Source: Thioclava dalianensis (GTDB lineage Bacteria; Pseudomonadota; Alphaproteobacteria; Rhodobacterales; Rhodobacteraceae). From it: a DNA stretch of 64,000 nucleotides. The position numbers and the translations under genes are program-made. Location of the stretch: assembly GCF_000715505.1 (NCBI RefSeq), contig NZ_JHEH01000008.1, forward strand, positions 88,862-152,861, given 5' to 3'. Under the pieces are notes generated by a model. It saw only the letters and a program-made list of their open reading frames with translations. It was not told the origin of the DNA and made no database searches. Of this stretch, positions 44,143-53,192 are shown piece by piece (the stretch's first letter is position 1; each line of letters starts with the position of its first letter).

Positions 44143-45308
44143 TGAGTCCCCTCACGATCTATACCGGCGCGCGGATTTTCGACGGAGCGACCCTGTTTGA
44201 GGACCATGCGCTGGTGATCGAGGCGGGCTGCGTGCGTGAGATCACGCCCGAGAGCGCGCTGTCAGACACAGCCCTGCCAGAGGAGGCCAAGCGGATTGCG
44301 CTGCAAGGCGGGGTGCTCGCGCCGGGGCTTTTGGACCTTCAGGTCAATGGCGGCGGCGGGGTGATGCTCGGCGCGGGCGATCCAGCCCATGAGATCGCCA
44401 CGATCTGTGCCGCTCATCGCGGGCTTGGCACGGCGGGCGTGTTGCCGACGCTGATCACCGCGCGCCGCGAGACGGTGGGCGCTGTGCTGGCGGCGGGCGC
44501 GCAGGCCGCGCGCGACGGGGTGGCAGGCTTTATCGGGGTGCATCTTGAGGGGCCGCATTTGGATCTGGCACGCAAGGGGGCGCATGCGCCCGAGCTGATC
44601 CGCCCGATGGAGCAGGACGATCTTGAGATGATCTGTCGCGCGGCGAAGACGATGCCCGCGCTAATGGTGACGCTGGCCCCCGAGGCCGCCACGCCCGAGC
44701 AGATCGCAGCGCTTGCGCGTGCGGGGGTGATCGTCAGTCTGGGCCATTCCGATTGCAGCTATGAGCGCGCGCGGGTGGCTTTCGCAGCGGGCGCGCGCTG
44801 TGTGACCCATCTGTTCAACGCGATGAGCCCGCTTGGCCATCGCGAGCCGGGGCTTGTGGGGGCGGCGCTCGACAGTGAGGTCTGCGCCGGGATCATCGCC
44901 GATCTGGTGCATGTCTCGCAGCCCGCGCTTGGCATCGCTGCGCGCTCTAAACGGTCGCCGGGGCTGTTTCTGGTCACCGATGCGATGGCGGTGGCGGGCA
45001 CCGATCTGGACGGGTTTACGCTCAATGACCGCTGGATCGAGCGTCGCGACGGGCGGCTGACGCTGGCCGATGGCACTTTGGCGGGCGCCGATGTGAGCCT
45101 GCCCGAGGCGCTTGGCGTGATGCATCACCGGGTCGGGTGCGATCTGGCGGAGGTGCTGGGCATGGCCACCCGCGTGCCCGCAGAGCTATTGGGGCTGGGG
45201 GCCACATTCGGCCATCTGCGCCCCGGGGCCGAGGCTGTCGATCTCGTGCATCTGGGCGATGATCTGAGCCTCATTGCCCTTGGCTCAGAGGTCGGGCGCT
45301 CAAGTTAA
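44142..45308 (+). CDS. nagA: N-acetylglucosamine-6-phosphate deacetylase
   Basis: 388-residue amidohydrolase that gives glucosamine-6-phosphate and acetate. Metal and active-site motifs are LLDLQVNGGGGV, GVHLEGPHLDLARKGAH, SLGHSDCSYE (His), THLFNAMSPLGHREPG (His) and LVTDAMAVAG with the catalytic Asp. The start codon overlaps the stop of the preceding gene (TGATG). It completes a route MurNAc/GlcNAc to fructose-6-phosphate with the kinase, MurQ and NagB-II. It is convergent with the LysR gene, 11 bp apart. Confidence 0.95.
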   Translation: MSPLTIYTGARIFDGATLFEDHALVIEAGCVREITPESALSDTALPEEAKRIALQGGVLAPGLLDLQVNGGGGVMLGAGDPAHEIATICAAHRGLGTAGVLPTLITARRETVGAVLAAGAQAARDGVAGFIGVHLEGPHLDLARKGAHAPELIRPMEQDDLEMICRAAKTMPALMVTLAPEAATPEQIAALARAGVIVSLGHSDCSYERARVAFAAGARCVTHLFNAMSPLGHREPGLVGAALDSEVCAGIIADLVHVSQPALGIAARSKRSPGLFLVTDAMAVAGTDLDGFTLNDRWIERRDGRLTLADGTLAGADVSLPEALGVMHHRVGCDLAEVLGMATRVPAELLGLGATFGHLRPGAEAVDLVHLGDDLSLIALGSEVGRSS

Positions 45309-45319
45309 GCGCCCGGGCC

Positions 45320-46267
45320 TTATGGCGGATCGCTGGGCCCCAAGGCCCGGATCGAGCGGCGCACGATGGCCAGCAGCTTTTCGCTCGCGCGCGGTAATTC
45401 GCGGTCGCGCAGGGTCAGGATCATATAGGGCTCGACGGTGATCGCGCGGTCGATTGGCAATTGCCGGAAGCCCGCCGAGACCGGCGCATCAAGCAGCAGG
45501 TCGATCACCTCTTGCGCCATCGGCGCGATCGCATCGAAATCGCGCAGCAAGGCCACGACCGCAAGCAGCGACGAGGTCGTCACGACATTGGGCGGGCTGC
45601 TCAGGCCCGCATCGTGAAAGGCACGGTCGACGGCTTGGCGGATCGGCGTGCCCACGTTTTGCAAAATCCATGGCAGGTGATGCAGATCGCGCACGCCAAG
45701 CGGACCCGCGCCCAGCATCGGGTGACCATCGCGCACCAAAAGCCGGACGCTCTCATCGCGCGCAGGCTCGATATGGAAGGCGCGGTCATCCATCCAAGGC
45801 GGCAGGCGGGCGAGCGCGAAATCCAGATCGCCGCGCTCAAGCGCGGGCACCAGCGTGGCCGAAGGGGCGACATCTACCGAGACCTCGACCAGCGGAGAGG
45901 CGGCTTTGAGCTCGCGGATCGCGGGCACGATCTGACCCAGCGCCGGGCCTGTGACCGCCCCGATCCGCACCGTGCCGCCACGCCCGGCGCGCAGTTCAGT
46001 GAACTGCGCCGAGAGCTGATCGAGGTCGTTGATCATGCGTCGCGCGTGGCGCGCGACCAAAAGACCTGCGGGGGTGGGCTCCATCCCCTTGGGGCCGCGG
46101 GTGAACAGCTTTTCGCCCAGCAGGCTCTCGATCTCGCCGAGGCTGCGCGAGGCGGCAGGCTGGGTCAGCCCGCAGGCTTCGGCGGCGATCTGCAATTGGC
46201 CGTGGCGGCGGATTTCAGAGACGAGCTGGATCTGGCGGGGGCGCAAATGACGGAACGGATCGGACAT
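45320..46267 (-). CDS. gbpR: LysR-family regulator, GbpR-like
   Basis: 315-residue LysR-type regulator with the helix-turn-helix QLQIAAEACGLTQPAASRSLGEIE and a periplasmic-binding-protein-like effector domain. It is divergent from chvE, the arrangement of gbpR and chvE in Agrobacterium and Azospirillum, where GbpR activates chvE in response to L-arabinose, D-galactose and related sugars. The symbol rests on this context and overall similarity, so the effector is inferred. It starts beside the shared 135-bp control region. Confidence 0.85.
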   Translation of the reverse strand: MSDPFRHLRPRQIQLVSEIRRHGQLQIAAEACGLTQPAASRSLGEIESLLGEKLFTRGPKGMEPTPAGLLVARHARRMINDLDQLSAQFTELRAGRGGTVRIGAVTGPALGQIVPAIRELKAASPLVEVSVDVAPSATLVPALERGDLDFALARLPPWMDDRAFHIEPARDESVRLLVRDGHPMLGAGPLGVRDLHHLPWILQNVGTPIRQAVDRAFHDAGLSSPPNVVTTSSLLAVVALLRDFDAIAPMAQEVIDLLLDAPVSAGFRQLPIDRAITVEPYMILTLRDRELPRASEKLLAIVRRSIRALGPSDPP

Positions 46268-46402
46268 ATGATATACCGGTTTTGATATGCTGTTCGATGG
46301 TATTGATATTTGAGTGGTATGTCATCTGCGAATATAAGGCGCTATCCCCGAAAACAGGGGTTGGAGACCGCGGTGCAGGAGATACCGCAAAGGGAGGAAA
46401 CC
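46268..46402. promoter_or_regulatory. gbpR-chvE divergent control region
   Basis: Contains direct repeats TTGATAT at 46282-46288 and 46303-46309, 21 bp apart (two helical turns), and ATAT-N10-ATAT beside the gbpR start. GGTAT elements at 46299 and 46316 and inverted ATACC at 46273 resemble those in the murQ/nag region. A strong AGGGAGG ribosome binding site precedes chvE. Confidence 0.4.
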
Positions 46403-47464
46403 ATGAAATTCCTGAAACTGGCGGGTGCGCTCGCCGTAAGTCTTGTTGCGCTGTCATCTATGGCTCAGGCCGAAGGTGAGCTGGTCGGCGTCGCGATGCC
46501 GACGAAATCCTCGGCGCGCTGGATTGCCGATGGCGACAACATGGTCAAGCAGCTTCAGGCCGCTGGCTACAAGACCGATCTGCAATATGCAGAAGACGAT
46601 ATCCCCAACCAGCTCGCGCAGATCGAGAATATGGTGACCAAGGGCGCGAATGTGCTCGTGATCGCCTCGATCGACGGGACCACTTTGTCCAACGCGCTTG
46701 AGAACGCGGCTGCGGCAGGCGTCAAGGTCATCGCCTATGACCGGCTGATCAAAGACAGCCCGAATGTCGATTACTACGCGACCTTCGACAATTTCAAAGT
46801 CGGCGTGATCCAGGCAACCTCGCTGGTGCAGGGCCTCAAAGAGCGCTTCCCCGATGTCCATCCGTGGAATGTCGAGCTGTTCGGCGGCTCGCCCGACGAT
46901 AACAACGCCTATTTCTTCTATAACGGCGCGATGTCGGTGCTGCAGCCGCTGATCGATAGCGGCGATATCGTGATCCCGTCGGGTCAGATGGGCATGGATA
47001 AAGTGGGTACGCTGCGCTGGGATGGCGCGGTCGCTCAGTCGCGCATGGATAACCTTCTGTCGGCCAACTACACCGACAAGCAGGTTAACGGGATCCTTTC
47101 GCCCTATGACGGGCTCTCGATCGGGATCATCTCGTCGGTGAAGGGCGTGGGCTATGGCTCGGGCGATCTGAAAATGCCGATCATCACCGGTCAGGATGCC
47201 GAGATCCCCTCGATCAAGGCCATCGAGCGCGGCGATCAGTACTCGACCGTGTTCAAGGATACTCGCGAGCTGGCGAAAGTCACCGTGAACATGGTGGACG
47301 CGATGGTGCAGGGCAAGGAAGTCCCGGTCAACGACACCAAGACCTATGACAATGGCGTCAAAGTCGTGCCGTCCTACCTGCTCGAGCCGACGCTGGTGGA
47401 CAAGTCGAACTACGAGAAAACCCTCGTGGGCTCGGGCTATTACACCGCCGATCAACTCAAGTGA
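46403..47464 (+). CDS. chvE: Multiple-sugar periplasmic binding protein ChvE
   Basis: 353-residue periplasmic protein of the ribose/galactose-binding (CUT2) class. The signal peptide is [20 protein letters not shown]. Sugar-contact segments include [50 protein letters not shown] and [11 protein letters not shown], closely matching Agrobacterium ChvE, which binds arabinose, galactose, glucose and xylose and also assists VirA signalling there. Here it most likely serves only uptake. It heads the gguA-gguB-araD1 operon, with a hairpin after its stop. Confidence 0.94.
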   Translation: MKFLKLAGALAVSLVALSSMAQAEGELVGVAMPTKSSARWIADGDNMVKQLQAAGYKTDLQYAEDDIPNQLAQIENMVTKGANVLVIASIDGTTLSNALENAAAAGVKVIAYDRLIKDSPNVDYYATFDNFKVGVIQATSLVQGLKERFPDVHPWNVELFGGSPDDNNAYFFYNGAMSVLQPLIDSGDIVIPSGQMGMDKVGTLRWDGAVAQSRMDNLLSANYTDKQVNGILSPYDGLSIGIISSVKGVGYGSGDLKMPIITGQDAEIPSIKAIERGDQYSTVFKDTRELAKVTVNMVDAMVQGKEVPVNDTKTYDNGVKVVPSYLLEPTLVDKSNYEKTLVGSGYYTADQLK

Positions 47465-47472
47465 ACCGAACC

Positions 47473-47494
47473 GGGCCGGAGGTAACTCCGGCCC
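47473..47494 (+). terminator. Intercistronic hairpin after chvE
   Basis: Perfect 9-bp stem GGGCCGGAG/CTCCGGCCC closed by a GTAA (GNRA) tetraloop, 9 bp past the chvE stop; only CUCCUU follows. Probably a 3' stabiliser that raises ChvE over the membrane components, as for many binding-protein genes. Confidence 0.6.
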
Positions 47495-47600
47495 CTCCTT
47501 ACCCCAGAGCGCGCGGCTGATGCGCAGCGCTTGGGGCCAACAGACCGGCCCGGACCGCGCGACCGACGCGCAGGTAGGGCCTGATCTTGGGATTTCCGAT

Positions 47601-49115
47601 ATGACCACGCTTTTGGAGATGCGCGACATCACCAAGGAATTTCCGGGTGTGAAAGCCCTCGACCGCGTGACGCTCTCGGTTGAGCAGGGCGAGATCCACG
47701 CCATCTGCGGTGAAAACGGTGCCGGAAAATCGACGCTGATGAAGGTGCTTTCGGGCGTCTATCCGGCAGGCAGCTACGACGGTGAGATCCATTATGAGGG
47801 CGCTCTGGCCGAGTTCAAATCGCTGTCTGACAGCGAGGCGCGCGGCATCGTCATCATCCATCAGGAACTGGCGCTCGTGCCGCAGCTCTCGATTGCCGAA
47901 AACATCTTTCTGGGCAATGAGCGCGCGACCGGCGGTGTGATCCAGTGGCAAGAGACCTTCCGGCGCACCGAGGCGCTGCTGGCCAAGGTGGGCCTGCGCG
48001 ATGCACCCGGCACGATGGTCGACAGTATCGGCGTGGGCAAGCAGCAGCTTGTCGAGATCGCCAAGGCGTTGTCGAAAGACGTCAAACTCCTGATCCTCGA
48101 TGAGCCGACCGCGGCCTTGCAGGAAAATGACAGCCGCAAGCTGCTCGATCTGATGCTGGAGCTGAAGGCGCAGGGCGTGACCTGCATCATCATCAGCCAC
48201 AAGCTGGGCGAGGTGCGTTATGTCGCCGATACGGTGACGGTGATCCGCGATGGCGCGACCGTCTCGCGGCTGCCTGCCAAGGGGCTGGAAGAAGACCATA
48301 TCGTGCGCGACATGGTGGGCCGTGACATGACCCATCGCTTCCCCGACCGGCCCCGCCGCGCGGGCGAGGTTCTGATGGAAATCGAGAACTGGAATGTCTG
48401 GCATCCCGAACATGCCGAGCGGCAGGTGATCCACGATATCGGGTTCAACGTGCGCGCAGGCGAGGTGGTCGGTATCGCGGGGCTCATGGGCTCGGGCCGG
48501 ACCGAGCTTGCGATGTCGATTTTCGGGCAAAGCTGGGGGCGCAACATCTCGGGCGTCGCGCGGTTGCATGGCAAGCCGGTGGATCTGAGCCGGGTGGACC
48601 GCGCGATTGCGGCAGGGCTTGCCTATGTCACCGAGGACCGCAAGAGCCTTGGGCTGATCCTGGACGAGACGATCCGGTTCAACACGACGCTGGCCAATCT
48701 TGAGGCGGTCTCGACGCGCGGCGTGCTCTCGGAGGGGCAGGAGACTGAGGTGGCCGAGCGCTACCGCAAGGCTCTGGCCACCCGCACGCCTTCGGTGATG
48801 CAGCAGGTCGGCAACCTCTCGGGGGGCAACCAGCAAAAGGTCGTGCTGGCGAAATGGCTGTTTGCGGGGCCCGAGGTGCTGATCCTCGACGAGCCGACGC
48901 GCGGCATCGATGTCGGCGCGAAATACGAGATCTATTCGATCATCAACGACCTCTCTGCTCAGGGCAAAGGCGTGGTGATGATCAGCTCTGAGATGCCCGA
49001 GCTTCTGGGCATGTGTGACCGGATCTACGTGATGAATGAAGGGGCGTTCGTGGGTGAGCTTGCAGCCCAGGATGCCAGCCAGGAGCGCATCATGTCGCTC
49101 ATCGTGAATGAGTGA
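47601..49115 (+). CDS. gguA: Multiple-monosaccharide ABC transporter ATPase GguA
   Basis: 504-residue fused ATPase with two ABC domains, as in all CUT2 sugar importers. Domain 1 has [23 protein letters not shown] and ILDEPTAAL; domain 2 has [24 protein letters not shown] and [12 protein letters not shown], the second Walker A being degenerate as normal. The ATG at 47601 has only a weak GGA site 8 nt upstream, in line with lower expression than ChvE. It is followed by gguB after 13 bp. Confidence 0.95.
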   Translation: MTTLLEMRDITKEFPGVKALDRVTLSVEQGEIHAICGENGAGKSTLMKVLSGVYPAGSYDGEIHYEGALAEFKSLSDSEARGIVIIHQELALVPQLSIAENIFLGNERATGGVIQWQETFRRTEALLAKVGLRDAPGTMVDSIGVGKQQLVEIAKALSKDVKLLILDEPTAALQENDSRKLLDLMLELKAQGVTCIIISHKLGEVRYVADTVTVIRDGATVSRLPAKGLEEDHIVRDMVGRDMTHRFPDRPRRAGEVLMEIENWNVWHPEHAERQVIHDIGFNVRAGEVVGIAGLMGSGRTELAMSIFGQSWGRNISGVARLHGKPVDLSRVDRAIAAGLAYVTEDRKSLGLILDETIRFNTTLANLEAVSTRGVLSEGQETEVAERYRKALATRTPSVMQQVGNLSGGNQQKVVLAKWLFAGPEVLILDEPTRGIDVGAKYEIYSIINDLSAQGKGVVMISSEMPELLGMCDRIYVMNEGAFVGELAAQDASQERIMSLIVNE

Positions 49116-49128
49116 GGGGGAAAAGAAG

Positions 49129-50364
49129 ATGCAATCGAGCGAAACCAATACGGCCCAGAGCGAACCCTCGCGTCTGAAAGCCTATCTGAAAAACCACATG
49201 CGCGAATACGGCCTGCTCTTTGCGCTGATCGCGATCATGGCGTTCTTTCAGATCGTGACGGCAGGCACGCTGATGCGGCCCGTCAATATCACCAACCTGT
49301 TCTTGCAAAACAGCTATATCATCATCATGGCGCTGGGGATGCTGATCGTCATCGTCTCGGGCAATATCGACCTTTCGGTCGGCTCGGTGATGGGCTTTGT
49401 GGGCGCTTTTGCCGCCGTTATGGTCGTGCATTGGGGCATGCCTGTCTGGATCACCTTCATCGCCGCACTGGTGATGGGCGGGCTGATCGGGGCCGCTCAG
49501 GGCTACTGGGTCGCCTATTGGAAGATCCCGTCCTTCATCGTGACGCTGGCGGGGATGCTGGTGTTTCGCGGTGCCTCGCTCTGGCTGCTCGAAGGGCAAT
49601 CGGTCGGGCCGTTCCCGAAGAGCTTTCAGATCATCTCAACCGGCTTTGTGCCCGATATCCTGCCGCGTGGCGTGACGACGGAGCTTGCGGGCCTGTTTGG
49701 CGCGCGCAACTTCAACGTCCTTGCGATGGCGGTGGGGCTTGCGGCTGTGCTGATCGTGATCTGGCTGGGGCTGCGGGCGCGAGCACGCGACAAGGCCTTT
49801 GGGATCGACGGCGAGCCTGCGAATTTCTTCTGGGCGCGCAATGTGATCGTCCTCGGCGCGCTGTTGTTCCTGACCTTCAAACTCGCGACCTTCCGCGGCC
49901 TTCCCAACGTGCTTCTCACGATGGGCGTGCTGATCGTGATCTACGCCTTCTTCACCCAAAACACGGTGGTGGGTCGCCGGATCTACGCCTTGGGCGGCAA
50001 CGCCAAGGCGGCGAAGCTCTCGGGCATCAAGACCGAGCGGCTGACCTTCCTTGCCTTCGTCAATATGGGCGTGCTGGCAGCATTGGCCGGTCTGATCTTT
50101 GCCGCCCGTCTCAACACCGCGACCCCCAAGGCGGGCTTCGGGCTGGAGCTGGACGTGATCGCGGCTGTGTTCATCGGCGGTGCGTCGATGTCGGGCGGCT
50201 CGGGCAAGATCGTGGGGGCGGTGGTTGGCGCCTTCATCATGGGCGTGATGAATAACGGGATGTCGATCATGGGGATCGGCATCGATTATCAGCAGATGAT
50301 CAAAGGCTTGGTCCTTTTGGCCGCCGTGGTCTTCGACGTCTACAACAAACAAAAACAGGGCTGA
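49129..50364 (+). CDS. gguB: Multiple-monosaccharide ABC transporter permease GguB
   Basis: 411-residue CUT2 permease with about ten hydrophobic segments, longer than RbsC/XylH (320-390) as is usual for GguB. Landmarks are MLIVIVSGNIDLSVGSVMGFVGA and the C-terminal GKIVGAVVGAFIMGVMNNGMSIMGIG. I use the ATG at 49129, with GAGGGGG 8 nt upstream; an ATG at 49108 overlaps gguA and has no site. It forms the transporter with ChvE and GguA. Confidence 0.93.
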   Translation: MQSSETNTAQSEPSRLKAYLKNHMREYGLLFALIAIMAFFQIVTAGTLMRPVNITNLFLQNSYIIIMALGMLIVIVSGNIDLSVGSVMGFVGAFAAVMVVHWGMPVWITFIAALVMGGLIGAAQGYWVAYWKIPSFIVTLAGMLVFRGASLWLLEGQSVGPFPKSFQIISTGFVPDILPRGVTTELAGLFGARNFNVLAMAVGLAAVLIVIWLGLRARARDKAFGIDGEPANFFWARNVIVLGALLFLTFKLATFRGLPNVLLTMGVLIVIYAFFTQNTVVGRRIYALGGNAKAAKLSGIKTERLTFLAFVNMGVLAALAGLIFAARLNTATPKAGFGLELDVIAAVFIGGASMSGGSGKIVGAVVGAFIMGVMNNGMSIMGIGIDYQQMIKGLVLLAAVVFDVYNKQKQG

Positions 50365-50369
50365 ACGAC

Positions 50370-51335
50370 ATGCATCTGAGCCAGTTGAAATCGGGCGGCG
50401 TGATCGTCCGCGAGAATGAGACCGCACGGCTGCTGCCGGGGATCGAGAGCATCTTTGCACTGGCGCAGGCCGCCGTGGAGCAGGGTGCCCGGATTGCCGA
50501 TCTCCTGCCCGATGGGGGCGAGGCGGTCGATCTGGAGATGTTGGCAGCAAGCGGCAAGCTGGATGTGCCGGTGCGCCATCCCGAGCCCGCGCGGATGTAT
50601 CTGTGCGGCACGGGGCTCACGCATCTGGGCTCGGCCTCCACGCGCAACGCGATGCACGCCCAGACCGAAGAGCATGTCTCGGATTCGATGAAGATGTTTC
50701 GCATGGGCCTTGAGGGCGGCAAACCCGCCGCCGGAGAGGTCGGGGTGCAGCCCGAATGGTTCTACAAAGGCCCGGGCAGCGAGGCCGTGGCGCCCGGCGA
50801 TCCGCTGACCAGCCCCGGCTTTGCCCTCGATGGCGGGGAAGAGCCCGAGATTGCAGGGTTCTACCTCAACGGTCCGGACGGCGTGCCGCACCGGATCGGT
50901 TTTACGCTGGCCAATGAGTTCTCCGATCACGTCACAGAGCGGGTCAATTACCTGTTTCTGGCGCATTCCAAGCTGCGTCCGGCGAGCTTTGGCCCCGAGT
51001 TGCTGCTGGGCGATCTGCCGGATCATATCGAGGGCCGCTCGCGGATCCTGCGCGGCGATGAGGTGATCTTCGATCAGCCCTTCCTGTCGGGCGAGGACAA
51101 CATGTCCCACACCATCGCCAATCTTGAGCATCATCATTTCAAATATGCGCCGTTCCGCAGGCCCGGCGATCTGCATGTCCACATGTTTGGCACCGCCACG
51201 CTGAGTTTCGCAGGCGGCATCACACCTCAGGCGGGCGATGTGTTCGAGATCTCGAGCGCCGCGTTCGGCCTTGCTCTGCGCAATCCGCTTTCCGTGGCAT
51301 CCGATACCGGCTGCACCACGATCCGTACCCTCTGA
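50370..51335 (+). CDS. araD1: AraD1/GguC, L-2-keto-3-deoxyarabonate dehydratase (FAH family)
   Basis: 321-residue member of the fumarylacetoacetate hydrolase superfamily. In Agrobacterium the neighbour of gguAB is gguC; relatives named AraD1 dehydrate L-2-keto-3-deoxyarabonate to 2-oxoglutarate semialdehyde. Family residues are YLCGTGLTHLGSAS near the N-terminal region, EPEIAGFYLNGPDG (metal-binding Glu) and NEFSDHVTE. It starts 5 bp after gguB. In this operon it takes the place of the DHDPS-type AraD used by Azospirillum. Confidence 0.87.
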   Translation: MHLSQLKSGGVIVRENETARLLPGIESIFALAQAAVEQGARIADLLPDGGEAVDLEMLAASGKLDVPVRHPEPARMYLCGTGLTHLGSASTRNAMHAQTEEHVSDSMKMFRMGLEGGKPAAGEVGVQPEWFYKGPGSEAVAPGDPLTSPGFALDGGEEPEIAGFYLNGPDGVPHRIGFTLANEFSDHVTERVNYLFLAHSKLRPASFGPELLLGDLPDHIEGRSRILRGDEVIFDQPFLSGEDNMSHTIANLEHHHFKYAPFRRPGDLHVHMFGTATLSFAGGITPQAGDVFEISSAAFGLALRNPLSVASDTGCTTIRTL

Positions 51336-51352
51336 CCGTCGGAGTATATCCC

Positions 51353-53104
51353 ATGTCCGCCTCTACCTTCACGCCCGCCCCATGGCCGCGCAAGCTGCGC
51401 TCGCAGGAATGGTATGGCGGCAATTCGCGCGACACGATCTATCATCGCGGCTGGATGAAGAACCAAGGCTATCCGCATGATTTGTTTGACGGACGCCCGA
51501 TCATCGGCATCCTCAACACATGGTCCGAGCTGACGCCCTGCAATGGCCATCTGCGTGAGCTGGCTGAAAAGGTGAAGGCGGGCGTTTGGGAGGCTGGTGG
51601 CTTTCCGGTCGAAGTGCCGGTCTTCTCGGCCTCGGAAAACACCTTCCGTCCGACCGCGATGATGTTTCGCAACCTTGCGGCGCTGGCGATCGAAGAGACC
51701 ATTCGCGGCCAGCCGATGGATGGCGCGGTGCTGCTGGTGGGCTGCGACAAGACCACGCCCTCGCTGATGATGGCGGCGGCAAGCTGCGATATTCCCTCGA
51801 TCGTCGTGACTGGTGGTCCGATGCTCAACGGGCATTTCCGCGGCGAGCGCGTGGGCTCGGGCACGCATCTGTGGAAATTCTCCGAAGCCGTGAAGGCGGG
51901 CGAGATGAGCCAAGAGGATTTCCTTGAGGCCGAGCAGTCCATGAGCCGCTCGTCGGGCACCTGCAACACGATGGGCACGGCCTCTACAATGGCCTCGATG
52001 GCCGAGGCGCTTGGCATGGCGCTTTCGGGCAATGCCGCGATCCCTGCGGTCGATAGCCGCCGCCGCGTGATGGCGCAGCTCTCGGGGCGGCGGATCGTGC
52101 AGATGGTGAAGGACGACCTGAAACCCTCTGATATTCTGACCAAAGATGCGTTCGAGAACGCGATCCGCACCAATGGCGCGATCGGCGGCTCTACCAATGC
52201 GGTGATCCATCTGCTGGCACTTGCGGGCCGCGTCGGTGTCGATCTGACGCTGGATGACTGGGACCGCTGCGGGCGCGATGTGAAGACCATCGTCAACCTG
52301 ATGCCCTCGGGCAAGTATCTGATGGAAGAATTCTTCTATGCCGGGGGCTTGCCGGTCGTTCTTAAACGTCTGGGTGAGGCGGATCAGTTGCACAAGGACG
52401 CGCTGACGGTCTCGGGCGTCTCGATCTGGGACGAAGTTGCAGAAGTCGTGAACTGGAATGAGGACGTGATCCTTCCCGTGGACCGCCCGCTGACCGAACA
52501 GGGCGGCATCGCGGTGCTGCGCGGCAATCTTGCGCCCAAGGGGGCGGTGCTCAAACCGTCGGCTGCCAGCCCGCATCTGCTGACCCATCGGGGCCGGGCG
52601 GTCGTCTTCGAGGATATTGATGACTATAAGGCGCGGATCAACGACGAGGATCTCGATATCGACGAGACCTGCGTGATGGTTCTGAAGAACTGCGGCCCCA
52701 AAGGCTATCCCGGCATGTCCGAGGTCGGCAATATGGGCCTGCCGCCCAAGGTCTTGCGCAAAGGGATCACCGATATGGTACGGATCTCGGATGCGCGGAT
52801 GTCGGGCACGGCTTATGGCACGGTGGTGCTCCACACGGCACCCGAGGCTGCTGCCGGCGGGCCGCTTGCGGTGGTGCAAAGCGGTGATATGATCGCGCTT
52901 GATGTGCCGGGGCGCTCGCTCACGCTGGAGATCTCCGACACTGAGCTGGCCGAGCGTCTGGCGGCCTGGACGCCCAGTCACGAACGCGCCGAGAGCGGCT
53001 ATGCATGGCTGCATCAGGCCCATGTCGAGGGGGCCGATACCGGGGCTGATCTCGACTTTCTCAAGGGCTGTCGCGGCAACCCGGTGGGCCGCGACGCGCA
53101 TTGA
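51353..53104 (+). CDS. L-arabonate dehydratase (IlvD/Edd family)
   Basis: 583-residue iron-sulfur dehydratase that converts L-arabonate to L-2-keto-3-deoxyarabonate. The length equals that of the Azospirillum enzyme. Cluster cysteines are expected in TPCNGHLRELA, VGCDKTTPS and SSGTCNTMGTAST, and the Mg-binding and catalytic region is MSGTAYGTVVLH. Sugar-acid dehydratases of this family also act on D-xylonate or D-fuconate, but araD1 and the L-arabinose dehydrogenase gene in the same operon favour L-arabonate. An 88-bp spacer with a GC-rich hairpin follows. Confidence 0.9.
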   Translation: MSASTFTPAPWPRKLRSQEWYGGNSRDTIYHRGWMKNQGYPHDLFDGRPIIGILNTWSELTPCNGHLRELAEKVKAGVWEAGGFPVEVPVFSASENTFRPTAMMFRNLAALAIEETIRGQPMDGAVLLVGCDKTTPSLMMAAASCDIPSIVVTGGPMLNGHFRGERVGSGTHLWKFSEAVKAGEMSQEDFLEAEQSMSRSSGTCNTMGTASTMASMAEALGMALSGNAAIPAVDSRRRVMAQLSGRRIVQMVKDDLKPSDILTKDAFENAIRTNGAIGGSTNAVIHLLALAGRVGVDLTLDDWDRCGRDVKTIVNLMPSGKYLMEEFFYAGGLPVVLKRLGEADQLHKDALTVSGVSIWDEVAEVVNWNEDVILPVDRPLTEQGGIAVLRGNLAPKGAVLKPSAASPHLLTHRGRAVVFEDIDDYKARINDEDLDIDETCVMVLKNCGPKGYPGMSEVGNMGLPPKVLRKGITDMVRISDARMSGTAYGTVVLHTAPEAAAGGPLAVVQSGDMIALDVPGRSLTLEISDTELAERLAAWTPSHERAESGYAWLHQAHVEGADTGADLDFLKGCRGNPVGRDAH

Positions 53105-53192
53105 GATGATGCATTGACACGATGATGCGCGGCGCGGGCTTTGGCCTCCCCCTCAAGGCGCGCCGCGCGCACTCCACAAGAAAGGACTTCGC

